From: an uncultured SAR116 cluster alpha proteobacterium
GTDB taxonomy: Bacteria; Pseudomonadota; Alphaproteobacteria; Puniceispirillales; Marisalimonadaceae
DNA length: 64,000 bases
Assembly: GCA_902618025.1 (NCBI GenBank)
Contig: CACMYY010000001.1
Span: 124,001-188,000 of the forward strand
Direction of reading: 5' to 3'
A model generated the notes under the pieces. That model did not search any database and had not been told where the DNA came from. It worked only from the letters and a program-made list of their open reading frames with translations. Below are positions 54,487 through 64,000 of the stretch, in pieces. Both the position numbers and the translations under genes were made by a program. Within the stretch, counting starts at the first letter, position 1; each line of letters opens with the position of its first letter.

Positions 54487-56348
54487 TTGTCAATATTTGG
54501 TTTGTTTAAATAATTATCAATTTCTTCATAATTTCTTTGTAATTTATGTTTGTTAACCAAGTTTTGAATATAAAAATTTGAAAAATCATTAAAAAAACTT
54601 TTTGCGAAATTTAAATTTAACTCATTATAATTAGTTTCACTGAACTGATAATCATCGATTCTTGTTTTCTTAATTTTTACAGCCAACAAATTATCTTGTG
54701 TTTCTAAAAATTGAACTTTTTTAGCATTTAACTCAAATATTTTGGTTATAATGGATGGATCATTTAAATTGTCTAAAGATTTATCACTTCTTTTAATTGA
54801 TTTTTGCAAAGGTAGCATATTGTTATAAGATTTAATTATTTTTTTTGCTTTTTCTTTAGTTCTCAAAATTGTCTCATTTTTTAACCATTCACTATAAATT
54901 TTATTTTTTACTAAGTTGTAAACTGGAATTTCTTCTATGTTTTCTCTAACAACTTCAATCAAATAAAAATTATCATCATCTGAATTGATTAATTCACTCA
55001 ATTCATTAACATTTGTATTCCAAATATTCTTTAAAAATTCTCTATTCTTATCTAAAAAGGTAGTATTTTTATCATATGAATAAATAAGTCCTCGCTCAGA
55101 GATTTTATTTAGTTTTTCGATAGGCATTTTTTTATCAAAAATTTTTGAGTTAGTAATTTCTGTTAATGTACTACCCTCAGCAATTAAATCTTCAATGAAA
55201 TCAAGTTTTTCAAAGAGAAATTCAATAGACAATTCTTTTGTTAATTTTTTCTTCAAGTCCTCTCTAATTTTTTCATATTCCATTTGTTTCGCGGGAGATA
55301 TATTAGTAACTTTATAAATAGTTAATCCAAATTTTGTTTCGATAGGTCCTAAAGTTTCATTTAATTTAGCCTTAAATATTAATTCTGCACTTTCTTCAGG
55401 TAAGTCAGATTTTTTTAAAAAACCCATATTAGTATCAGATTTTGCTAAATTAAATTTATTTTTTGCAACTTCATCAAATTTTTTTCCATTTTTAGTTAAT
55501 TTTATAAACTCATTCGCCTTTTTCAAATCTTGAGTAGTTATTTGTCTAATTTCTCTAGTTTCTTCTATTATATAGTTGGATTTTTCAATTTCATATTTTT
55601 CATCAACTAGTTTTTCATTTATTTGGACTTGATCTTCAAAAAATGAGGGTTTTATTTGGATATATTTTATGTCTCTAGTTTTAGGAATTTCAAGTGAATT
55701 TTTTAGTTTATTATAAAAAGTTTTTAATACTTGATTTGAAGGTTTTTTTATTTCATTTTCTTTTATATATTCAAATATTTCATAATCAATATCCCTAATT
55801 TCATTTTGCCAATCAATTATTTTTTTTATAATTTTTTCACTGTAAAAGTCGTTAGACATGAATGGCATTGATAGTTGTCTAAAATTTGTTTCAGTATTAA
55901 TACTTTCCAAATATTTTGCCTCTGATAAACCAGCATTTTTTAAGGATTGTAAAAATCGATTTTGTGAAAACTTTCCAAGCGAATCCTTAAATGCTTTTTC
56001 GTTTTGAATTAGTTCCATTTTCACAGATAATGGAACAGTTAAATTTAAATAATTTGCTTCTTGATTAATTAAAATTTCCTGTTCAAGTTTACTTAAAATA
56101 TTTTTGTGCAAACCATTTTTGAGAGCCTCCTCCATACTTGGTCTTTCTGGTAGCATATATCTTGCTCTATTAACTTCATTTAAAATCTCTTCAAGGGAAA
56201 TTTTTTTATTTTCTACACTTAAAATAGTTTTTCCTTTATTTCCTCCAGTTAAATCACCAACACCCCATAGAGCAAATCCACAAATAAGAAGAACTAAAAA
56301 GCATTTAAAAAATATAGATTTAGTTTGATTACGAAGAGCTCTTAACAT
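54483..56348 (-). CDS. ppiD: PpiD-like periplasmic folding factor (SurA_N / parvulin domains)
   Basis: 621 residues. An N-terminal membrane anchor (about 13-30, IFFKCFLVLLICGFALWGVGDL) leads into a SurA_N-type chaperone region and a parvulin-like domain around residues 240-360 (IRQITTQDLKKANEF, GFLKKSDLPEESAELIF, GPIETKFGLTIYKV). A second helical segment follows. PpiD sits at the SecYEG exit and helps newly exported proteins fold. Catalytic competence of the parvulin domain is uncertain. The gene is convergent with the MerR gene (4-bp overlap) and divergent from tpiA. Confidence 0.88.
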   Translation of the reverse strand: MLRALRNQTKSIFFKCFLVLLICGFALWGVGDLTGGNKGKTILSVENKKISLEEILNEVNRARYMLPERPSMEEALKNGLHKNILSKLEQEILINQEANYLNLTVPLSVKMELIQNEKAFKDSLGKFSQNRFLQSLKNAGLSEAKYLESINTETNFRQLSMPFMSNDFYSEKIIKKIIDWQNEIRDIDYEIFEYIKENEIKKPSNQVLKTFYNKLKNSLEIPKTRDIKYIQIKPSFFEDQVQINEKLVDEKYEIEKSNYIIEETREIRQITTQDLKKANEFIKLTKNGKKFDEVAKNKFNLAKSDTNMGFLKKSDLPEESAELIFKAKLNETLGPIETKFGLTIYKVTNISPAKQMEYEKIREDLKKKLTKELSIEFLFEKLDFIEDLIAEGSTLTEITNSKIFDKKMPIEKLNKISERGLIYSYDKNTTFLDKNREFLKNIWNTNVNELSELINSDDDNFYLIEVVRENIEEIPVYNLVKNKIYSEWLKNETILRTKEKAKKIIKSYNNMLPLQKSIKRSDKSLDNLNDPSIITKIFELNAKKVQFLETQDNLLAVKIKKTRIDDYQFSETNYNELNLNFAKSFFNDFSNFYIQNLVNKHKLQRNYEEIDNYLNKPNIDN

Positions 56349-56455
56349 TTAAATACCTACATCAATTGTTGAATTTTTTAAATTAATATACTATCAAAGT
56401 TAATTTTTAAATAACATAATTAATTTATTTACATTATCAACGGAAGTAATTTTGA

Positions 56456-57196
56456 ATGTTTATAGCTGCTAATTGGAAAATGAATCTAAACAAGAAATCT
56501 ATATTAAACTTTTCAAAGCAATTAAAAAAATTTAAATTCTCTAACAAAGTTCAAACATGTATTTTCCCACCAATGACTTATGTTGATTATTTAAATGAAC
56601 TTATTTCTAAATTACCAATTTCTGTAGGAGGACAAAACTGTCACTATAAATCCTCAGGCGCATTCACTGGAGAAGTTTCACCAAAATTCCTTATAGATAT
56701 TGGTTGTGAATATGTAATTATAGGTCATTCGGAAAGAAGGACTCTTAATAATGAAGATAATAATGAAATAAAATTACGTGCTCAATCAGCCATAGATTGT
56801 AATTTAAAAGTAATCCTTTGTGTAGGAGAAAGTCAAAATGATCGTGTAAAAGGTCTTGCTAGAGAATTTGTGGAAAAACAATTACTCCAGTGTTTACCAA
56901 ATAATTTTGAAAATTGTTACATAGCCTATGAGCCAATTTGGTCTATAGGTACAGGATTAATTCCAACTAAAAATGAAATTAATGAAATGCATAAAAATAT
57001 TAAAGAATTTATCTTTAAAACTACTAATATCGAAACAAAAGTTTTATATGGTGGATCAGTAAACAAAATAAATATTAATGATATTTTGGATATATCAAAC
57101 GTCGACGGAGTTTTAGTAGGTGGTTCTAGTCTTGAAGTAAAAGATTTTCTTGCAATTTACACAGCAGCAGTTAAACATTTAGTAAAATCTGAATAA
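56456..57196 (+). CDS. tpiA: Triosephosphate isomerase
   Basis: Glycolytic enzyme interconverting dihydroxyacetone phosphate and glyceraldehyde 3-phosphate. 246 residues with the substrate Lys in AANWKMNLN, the His in VIIGHSERR, the catalytic Glu in IAYEPIWSIGTG and the phosphate-binding LYGGSVN and DGVLVGGSSL. It is the first gene of a run tpiA-secG-pyrG-kdsA-eno with small gaps. Confidence 0.97.
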   Translation: MFIAANWKMNLNKKSILNFSKQLKKFKFSNKVQTCIFPPMTYVDYLNELISKLPISVGGQNCHYKSSGAFTGEVSPKFLIDIGCEYVIIGHSERRTLNNEDNNEIKLRAQSAIDCNLKVILCVGESQNDRVKGLAREFVEKQLLQCLPNNFENCYIAYEPIWSIGTGLIPTKNEINEMHKNIKEFIFKTTNIETKVLYGGSVNKININDILDISNVDGVLVGGSSLEVKDFLAIYTAAVKHLVKSE

Positions 57197-57211
57197 ACTT
57201 AAGGAAAATCA

Positions 57212-57523
57212 ATGATTACAATTTTACTAGTTATACACATTATTTTGGCTGTTTGTATAATATGTGCAGTTTTAGTCCAGAAAAGTGAAGGTGGTGGATT
57301 AGGTATTGGTGGTTCTGGAGGTGCAGGTGGTGGTTTTATGACTGCTAGAGGAACCGCAAATTTTATGACTAAATTAACAGCTTTTCTTGGAGGATGTTTT
57401 TTCTTAACCTCGATTTTGCTAGCATTGTTATCTTCTAATGATTCTCCTTCAATAGTCAATGAAGTTAATAAATCAATTGAAGAGAAAAATACTAAAGAGC
57501 CTTCCGTTCCTCTTGGTAATTGA
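57212..57523 (+). CDS. secG: Preprotein translocase subunit SecG
   Basis: Small inner-membrane partner of SecYE. 103 residues: two transmembrane helices (about 3-22 and 53-73) flanking the family glycine-rich loop VLVQKSEGGGLGIGGSGGAGG and ARGTANFMTKLTAFLGG. Its place between tpiA and pyrG is typical of alphaproteobacteria. The acidic/polar C-terminus is unremarkable. Confidence 0.94.
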   Translation: MITILLVIHIILAVCIICAVLVQKSEGGGLGIGGSGGAGGGFMTARGTANFMTKLTAFLGGCFFLTSILLALLSSNDSPSIVNEVNKSIEEKNTKEPSVPLGN

Positions 57524-57543
57524 TTAAAATATTAGGATGATAA

Positions 57544-59190
<1,647 letters not shown>

Positions 59191-59218
59191 TATTATTTTA
59201 GATTGGTATTGTAAAAAA

Positions 59219-60043
59219 ATGCATCAAAAAATAGTAAAAATATTAAACTTTGAAGTCTCAAACAACCATCCCTTTTTTTTAATAGCTGGTCCATGTTCTA
59301 TTGAAAGTAAAGATCATGCAATTAATCATGCCGGCATAATCAATGAAATATCCAAAAAATTGTCAATAAATTTTGTTTATAAATCATCTTTTGATAAAGC
59401 AAATAGAACCAGTACAAAGTCTTCAAGGGGGGTGGGCCTTCAAAAGGGTTTAAGTATTTTATTTGATGTAAAAAAAAGCTTTAATTTACCAATATTAACC
59501 GATGTTCATGAAACACATCAATGTAAAGAAATTGAAGAAATTGTGGATATTATTCAAATACCTGCTTTTTTATGTAGGCAAACTGATTTATTAATTGCTG
59601 CTGCTAATACCAAAAGGATAATAAATGTTAAAAAAGGACAATTTTTAGCTCCTTGGGATATGAAAAATGTATTAGATAAGATTTTAAATAATGGAAATGA
59701 TCAAATTTTACTAACCGAAAGAGGTACTTCTTTTGGTTATAATACCTTGGTTTCTGATATGCGCGCACTTCCACAAATGTCTAGTTTTGGATATCCGGTT
59801 GTTTTTGATGCAACACATTCTGTTCAGCAACCTGGTGGATTAGGTTTTACATCTGGAGGTCAAAGAGAGTTTGTTCCAACATTATCAAGAGCTGCTGTTT
59901 CAGTTGGAGTTTCAGGTTTGTTTGTTGAAGTTCATGAAAATCCTGATAAAGCTCCAAGTGACGGCCCAAATATGTTAAAAATGTCTGAACTTGAACCTTT
60001 ATTAGCTAAGTTGATTGAAATAGATAAAATAATCAAAACGTAG
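59219..60043 (+). CDS. kdsA: 3-deoxy-8-phosphooctulonate synthase
   Basis: Makes KDO 8-phosphate from arabinose 5-phosphate and PEP for lipopolysaccharide core. 274 residues with [10 protein letters not shown], the Lys/Arg segment [33 protein letters not shown] and [12 protein letters not shown]. It shows that the cell makes a KDO-containing outer membrane. It follows pyrG by 28 bp and precedes eno by 25 bp. Confidence 0.97.
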   Translation: MHQKIVKILNFEVSNNHPFFLIAGPCSIESKDHAINHAGIINEISKKLSINFVYKSSFDKANRTSTKSSRGVGLQKGLSILFDVKKSFNLPILTDVHETHQCKEIEEIVDIIQIPAFLCRQTDLLIAAANTKRIINVKKGQFLAPWDMKNVLDKILNNGNDQILLTERGTSFGYNTLVSDMRALPQMSSFGYPVVFDATHSVQQPGGLGFTSGGQREFVPTLSRAAVSVGVSGLFVEVHENPDKAPSDGPNMLKMSELEPLLAKLIEIDKIIKT

Positions 60044-60068
60044 TATATTATCCTAAATTGGAGTTATT

Positions 60069-61352
60069 ATGGTATATATTGAAGAAGTTCAAGCTAGACA
60101 AATATTAGATAGTAGAGGTAATCCAACCTTAGAAGTGGATGTTAAATTATCTGATGGAAGTGTTGGTAGAGCAGCCGTTCCATCAGGAGCCTCAACAGGA
60201 AAATACGAAGCTTATGAGCTAAGAGACAAAAAAAGCAATTTATACAACGGATATGGTGTAAGTAAAGCTGTTGAAAATGTAAATGTTGAAATATTCAATA
60301 CTTTTTCAGGAAGAAATCCGCTTGAACAAAAGAGTATAGATTATGATTTAATTGAGCTTGATAATACAAAAAATAAAAGTCGCCTAGGCGCTAATGCTAT
60401 GCTTGGTTTTTCGATGGCTGTCGCAAGAGCTTCTGCTAATTTAAGAGGTTTACCTCTTTGGAATTATATAGGTGGTATTAGAGCAAATACTTTACCTGTG
60501 CCAATGATGAATATAATTAATGGTGGTGCCCACGCTAATAATGGATTAGATTTTCAAGAATGTATGATAATGCCTATTGGGTTTTCAACATTTTCTGAAG
60601 CACTCAGAGCTGGTGTAGAAATTTTCCAAAGATTAAAAAACATTTTGTCAGAAAATTCTCTCTCAACAGCAGTTGGCGATGAAGGCGGATTTGCCCCTAA
60701 TATTAGTAATCTTGAAGAAGCGCTTTCGTATATTTCTAGAGCTATAGAAAAAAGTGGATATAAATTAGGAGAAGAGATTTTTATTTCTATTGATGCTGCT
60801 GCAAGTGAATTATATAAGAAAGGTTTTTATCATTTAACTGGTGAAAATAAAAAATTAAATACTGATGAACTTTTTAAATATTGGGAAGGTGTTTGTAAAA
60901 AATTTCCAATCGTTTCAATTGAAGATCCCTTTGATGAAAATGATTGGGATGGGTTTAAGGAGCTCACTAAAGTTTTAGGTAATAAATTACAAGTTGTTGG
61001 AGATGATTTATTTGTTACAAATAAAAAACGACTTTTAAAAGGTATTAAAGAAAATTCAGGAAACGCTATTTTAATAAAACTAAATCAAATTGGAACAGTT
61101 TCAGAAACTCTAGAAACTATTGAACTTGCTAAAAATTATAATTTTGGAGTTATAGTTTCTCATAGATCAGGCGAAACAGAGGATGTTTTTATAAGTGATC
61201 TCTCAGTTGCACTTAATGCCGGTCAAATTAAAACAGGTTCATTATCTAGAAGTGATAGAACAGCTAAGTATAATCAACTTCTTAGAATTGAAGAGACACT
61301 TGGAGATAATGCTCATTACTACGGAAAAGATTTCTTTAATTCGAATACTTAA
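60069..61352 (+). CDS. eno: Enolase
   Basis: Dehydrates 2-phosphoglycerate to PEP. 427 residues with [87 protein letters not shown] and SHRSGETED. All metal and catalytic positions appear intact. It is followed 9 bp later by a FtsB-like gene, the usual eno-ftsB link. Confidence 0.98.
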   Translation: MVYIEEVQARQILDSRGNPTLEVDVKLSDGSVGRAAVPSGASTGKYEAYELRDKKSNLYNGYGVSKAVENVNVEIFNTFSGRNPLEQKSIDYDLIELDNTKNKSRLGANAMLGFSMAVARASANLRGLPLWNYIGGIRANTLPVPMMNIINGGAHANNGLDFQECMIMPIGFSTFSEALRAGVEIFQRLKNILSENSLSTAVGDEGGFAPNISNLEEALSYISRAIEKSGYKLGEEIFISIDAAASELYKKGFYHLTGENKKLNTDELFKYWEGVCKKFPIVSIEDPFDENDWDGFKELTKVLGNKLQVVGDDLFVTNKKRLLKGIKENSGNAILIKLNQIGTVSETLETIELAKNYNFGVIVSHRSGETEDVFISDLSVALNAGQIKTGSLSRSDRTAKYNQLLRIEETLGDNAHYYGKDFFNSNT

Positions 61353-61361
61353 GGATTATAT

Positions 61362-61670
61362 ATGAATAATTATCTTATAAGAAAAAAATTTGTTTCAAAT
61401 TCTATAAATATTTTTTCATTTATTATTTTTGTTTTTTTTATTTCTCATATTTTCTTTGGCGAAAGGTCTGTTTTTAAAATTTTTTCTCTTAATTCACAAA
61501 TAGCCGCAGCAAATAAAGAGTATAATAAACTTATAGACAATAAAAAAAATATTATGACTGAGATTTATCTTTTAAGAGATAATAATTTAGACTCAGATTA
61601 TATTACTGAAATTTCATATGATCTTTTAGGATTGATACAATCTGATCAAATAGTCATTGATATTAAATAA
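61362..61670 (+). CDS. Septum formation initiator family protein (FtsB/DivIC-like)
   Basis: 102 residues: one transmembrane helix (about 17-34, INIFSFIIFVFFISHIFFG) then a coiled-coil region (FKIFSLNSQIAAANKEYNKLIDNKKNI) and a short C-terminal tail. The size and layout are those of FtsB, which joins FtsL and FtsQ in the divisome. Sequence conservation in this family is low, so the call leans on topology and on position just after eno. Confidence 0.82.
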   Translation: MNNYLIRKKFVSNSINIFSFIIFVFFISHIFFGERSVFKIFSLNSQIAAANKEYNKLIDNKKNIMTEIYLLRDNNLDSDYITEISYDLLGLIQSDQIVIDIK

Positions 61671-61750
61671 TAGATTAAATTAGTATTAGAAATAAATTTA
61701 ATTCTTTGTTAAAAGTAAGATTGAATCCACTTTAAATTCATAGGAATAAA

Positions 61751-62755
61751 ATGAATAAAAACATGGCTAAGAAAATATCAACTGAACCAAAAATGAACTA
61801 TGATTTAAATTTATTACAAGATATGTATAAAAAAATGCTTCTTATTAGAAGATTTGAAGAAAAAGCTGGTCAGTTATATGGTATGGGACAAATTGGAGGC
61901 TTCTGTCATTTATATATTGGGCAGGAAGCTGTGGTTGTTGGTATTCAATCGGCTCAAATTGATGGTGATAGTATTGTTACATCTTATAGAGATCATGGCC
62001 ACATGTTAGCATGCGACATGGACCCTAAAGGAGTCATGGCAGAACTCACAGGAAGAAAAGACGGTTATTCAAAAGGCAAGGGTGGTTCCATGCATATGTT
62101 CAGTCGTGAAAAGGGTTTTTTTGGTGGCCATGGTATTGTAGCTGCTCAAGTACCAATAGGAGCAGGTTTAGCTTTTTCACATAAATATAATGGGAATAAA
62201 AATGTTTCGATTACCTATTTTGGAGACGGCGCAGCAAATCAAGGTCAAGTTTATGAGTCTTACAATATTGCCTCTCTTTGGAAGCTCCCAGTAGTTTTTG
62301 TAATTGAAAATAATAAGTATGGTATGGGAACGTCTGTAAACAGATCTTCAGCAGGAGAAAATTTATCTGATAGAGGTAAACCATATGGTATTATGTCTGA
62401 GATAGTTGATGGAATGGATATTTTAGCAGTCAGAGAAGCTGCTATAAGGGCTATTGATTATTGTAGATCAGGAAAGGGTCCATATATTTTAGAAATGAAA
62501 ACATATAGATATAGAGGACATTCAATGTCTGACCCAGCTAAATATAGGACCAGAGACGAAGTTGATAAAATAAGAAAAACATCTGATCCAATAGAAAATA
62601 TAAAATCTCTTTTAAATAAGATGGGTGTTGAAGACAAAACTCTTAAGGATATTGATACAGATATTAAATCAGTTATTGCAGAAGCAGCCAAATTTGCTCA
62701 AGATTCACCTGAGCCATCTGAAGATGAATTATTTACTGATATAACTATTAATTAA
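61751..62755 (+). CDS. pdhA: Pyruvate dehydrogenase E1 component, alpha subunit
   Basis: ThDP-dependent decarboxylation of pyruvate at the entry to the TCA cycle. 334 residues with [40 protein letters not shown], the ThDP motif [28 protein letters not shown] and the phosphorylation-loop region [17 protein letters not shown]. Two further Met codons (residues 5 and 18) are possible starts. It lies 10 bp before pdhB. Confidence 0.97.
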   Translation: MNKNMAKKISTEPKMNYDLNLLQDMYKKMLLIRRFEEKAGQLYGMGQIGGFCHLYIGQEAVVVGIQSAQIDGDSIVTSYRDHGHMLACDMDPKGVMAELTGRKDGYSKGKGGSMHMFSREKGFFGGHGIVAAQVPIGAGLAFSHKYNGNKNVSITYFGDGAANQGQVYESYNIASLWKLPVVFVIENNKYGMGTSVNRSSAGENLSDRGKPYGIMSEIVDGMDILAVREAAIRAIDYCRSGKGPYILEMKTYRYRGHSMSDPAKYRTRDEVDKIRKTSDPIENIKSLLNKMGVEDKTLKDIDTDIKSVIAEAAKFAQDSPEPSEDELFTDITIN

Positions 62756-62765
62756 TGGTGTTTTA

Positions 62766-64000
62766 ATGACAATTGAAATATTGATGCCAGCCCTTAGCCC
62801 CACTATGGAAGAGGGAACCTTATCAAAATGGCTTGTAAATGAGGGAGATTCTATTTCATCTGGTGATTTAATTGCTGAAATAGAAACTGACAAAGCTACT
62901 ATGGAAGTTGAAGCAGTTGATGATGGCAAAATTGGACAATTATTAGTTGCCGAGGGCACTGAAGGAGTCAAAGTCAATACTCCTATTGCTTTGTTAGTAG
63001 ATACAAATGAATCACCTCATGCCACTATTAAAAATATTGCTGATAAACCGTATTTAGAAAAAGAAAAGATTCCATCCAAACCTACAAATGACAAGCCAAT
63101 CTCAATTGAAGCTAATTCTAGTTTAATCACAGTAAGGGAAGCATTAAGAAATGCTATGGCTGAAGAAATGAGAGCTGACAAAAGTGTGTATGTAATGGGA
63201 GAAGAAGTTGCTGAATACCAGGGTGCATATAAAGTAACTCAGGGTTTATTAGATGAATTTGGAGGTAAACGAGTATATGACACTCCAATTACAGAACATG
63301 GTTTCGCTGGAATAGGTATAGGGGCTGCTTTTGGAAATTTAAAACCTATTGTTGAATTTATGACGTTTAATTTTGCTATGCAAGCAATGGATCAAATAAT
63401 AAATTCAGCAGCTAAAACACTTTACATGTCAGGTGGTCAAATGGGTTGTCCAATAGTTTTTAGAGGTCCTAACGGGGCGGCATCTAGAGTTGCAGCGCAA
63501 CATAGTCAATGTTATGCAAGTTGGTATGCACATTGTCCTGGTTTAAAAGTTGTTTCTCCATGGTCAAGTAAAGATGCTAAAGGTCTTCTTAAGTCAGCAA
63601 TTAGGGATCCTGATCCGATAATTTTTCTAGAAAATGAAGTGATGTATGGTCAAAGTTTTAGTTGTCCAGATGATGACAATTTTACTTTACCTATTGGTAA
63701 GGCGAATATTGAAAAAGAAGGGAATGATGTAACAATAATTGCTTTTTCCATAATGGTTGGAAAATCCTTAGATGCTGCAGATATTCTTAAAGATAAAAAC
63801 ATAAACGCAGAAGTTATTAATCTTAGAACATTACGTCCATTAGATGTTAACACTATAATTGAATCAGTTAAAAAAACAAATAGAGTTGTTACTTGTGAAG
63901 AAGGTTTTCCTTTTTCTGGAATTGGTGCAGAAATTTCAGCTTTAATAACTGAAAAAGCTTTTGATTGGCTAGATGCTCCTGTTGTAAGAGTAACAGGAAA
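62766..64000 (+). CDS. pdhB: Pyruvate dehydrogenase E1 component, beta subunit with lipoyl domain (partial)
   Basis: The reading frame from the ATG at 62766 runs off the right edge. Residues 1-80 form a lipoyl domain: [18 protein letters not shown] and the lipoylation site [11 protein letters not shown] with Lys43. A linker leads into the E1-beta domain: [75 protein letters not shown] lipoyl domain on E1-beta is a known alphaproteobacterial feature. About 411 residues are visible; the C-terminal part is cut. Confidence 0.95.
   Translation, partial: MTIEILMPALSPTMEEGTLSKWLVNEGDSISSGDLIAEIETDKATMEVEAVDDGKIGQLLVAEGTEGVKVNTPIALLVDTNESPHATIKNIADKPYLEKEKIPSKPTNDKPISIEANSSLITVREALRNAMAEEMRADKSVYVMGEEVAEYQGAYKVTQGLLDEFGGKRVYDTPITEHGFAGIGIGAAFGNLKPIVEFMTFNFAMQAMDQIINSAAKTLYMSGGQMGCPIVFRGPNGAASRVAAQHSQCYASWYAHCPGLKVVSPWSSKDAKGLLKSAIRDPDPIIFLENEVMYGQSFSCPDDDNFTLPIGKANIEKEGNDVTIIAFSIMVGKSLDAADILKDKNINAEVINLRTLRPLDVNTIIESVKKTNRVVTCEEGFPFSGIGAEISALITEKAFDWLDAPVVRVTG

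Overview
The window is an AT-rich stretch of a Gram-negative bacterial chromosome that looks like a marine-type alphaproteobacterium. The evidence is gene order: rplM-rpsI with an extended S9; birA-coaX-RNase J-DUF1467; glyA-nrdR-ribD-ribE-ribBA-ribH-nusB-thiL; a CBP3-family cytochrome bc1 chaperone beside bamE; plsX-fabH-ihfA-merR; and pdhA followed by a PdhB that carries its own lipoyl domain. kdsA, bamE and ppiD indicate an outer membrane. I cannot name the genus; a streamlined marine lineage is an inference from base composition and tight gene packing. No CRISPR array, intact insertion sequence or prophage was seen.

Layout. 1-5.2 kb: trpD (cut by the left edge), ribosomal protein genes, hom, recJ, tRNA-Glu. 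5.2-12.9 kb: an accessory region beginning right after the tRNA. It holds a decayed stretch, two large convergent membrane proteins that are paralogues of each other (one fused to a GT2 glycosyltransferase), and a membrane-anchored HicB-like protein. 12.9-15.8 kb: folE and a divergent COG0523 metallochaperone GTPase sharing a candidate Zur operator, then a hotdog thioesterase and an NTF2-like protein. 15.9-19.8 kb: the four-gene Anbu cluster (circularly permuted ATP-grasp, alpha-E, transglutaminase, Anbu peptidase). 19.9-25.0 kb: alpha/beta hydrolase, acyl-CoA ligase, DMT transporter, PIF1-like helicase. 25.2-30.8 kb: a three-subunit xanthine-dehydrogenase-family molybdoenzyme operon, with a frameshifted DMT transporter pseudogene downstream and an intact DMT transporter divergent upstream.

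31-38.3 kb: a complete Na+-translocating NADH:quinone reductase locus (nqrABCDEF) with its maturation factors apbE and nqrM on the opposite strand. 38.4-40.1 kb: a highly divergent NuoL homologue that lacks the usual proton-path residues and sits immediately before birA-coaX-rnj. That is where alphaproteobacteria normally carry the end of the nuo operon, so Nqr appears to occupy the ancestral Complex I site with one Nuo relic left behind. 40.1-64 kb: housekeeping genes for biotin/CoA, RNA decay, one-carbon metabolism, riboflavin, thiamine, phospholipid and fatty-acid synthesis, nucleoid protein, envelope folding, glycolysis, CTP, KDO, cell division and pyruvate dehydrogenase (cut by the right edge).

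Most notable items: the convergent paralogous membrane proteins, the Nqr plus NuoL-relic arrangement, the palindrome between folE and the COG0523 gene, fabH apparently starting at ATT, a RibBA whose GTP cyclohydrolase II half has lost its zinc cysteines, and the triple-frameshift transporter pseudogene.
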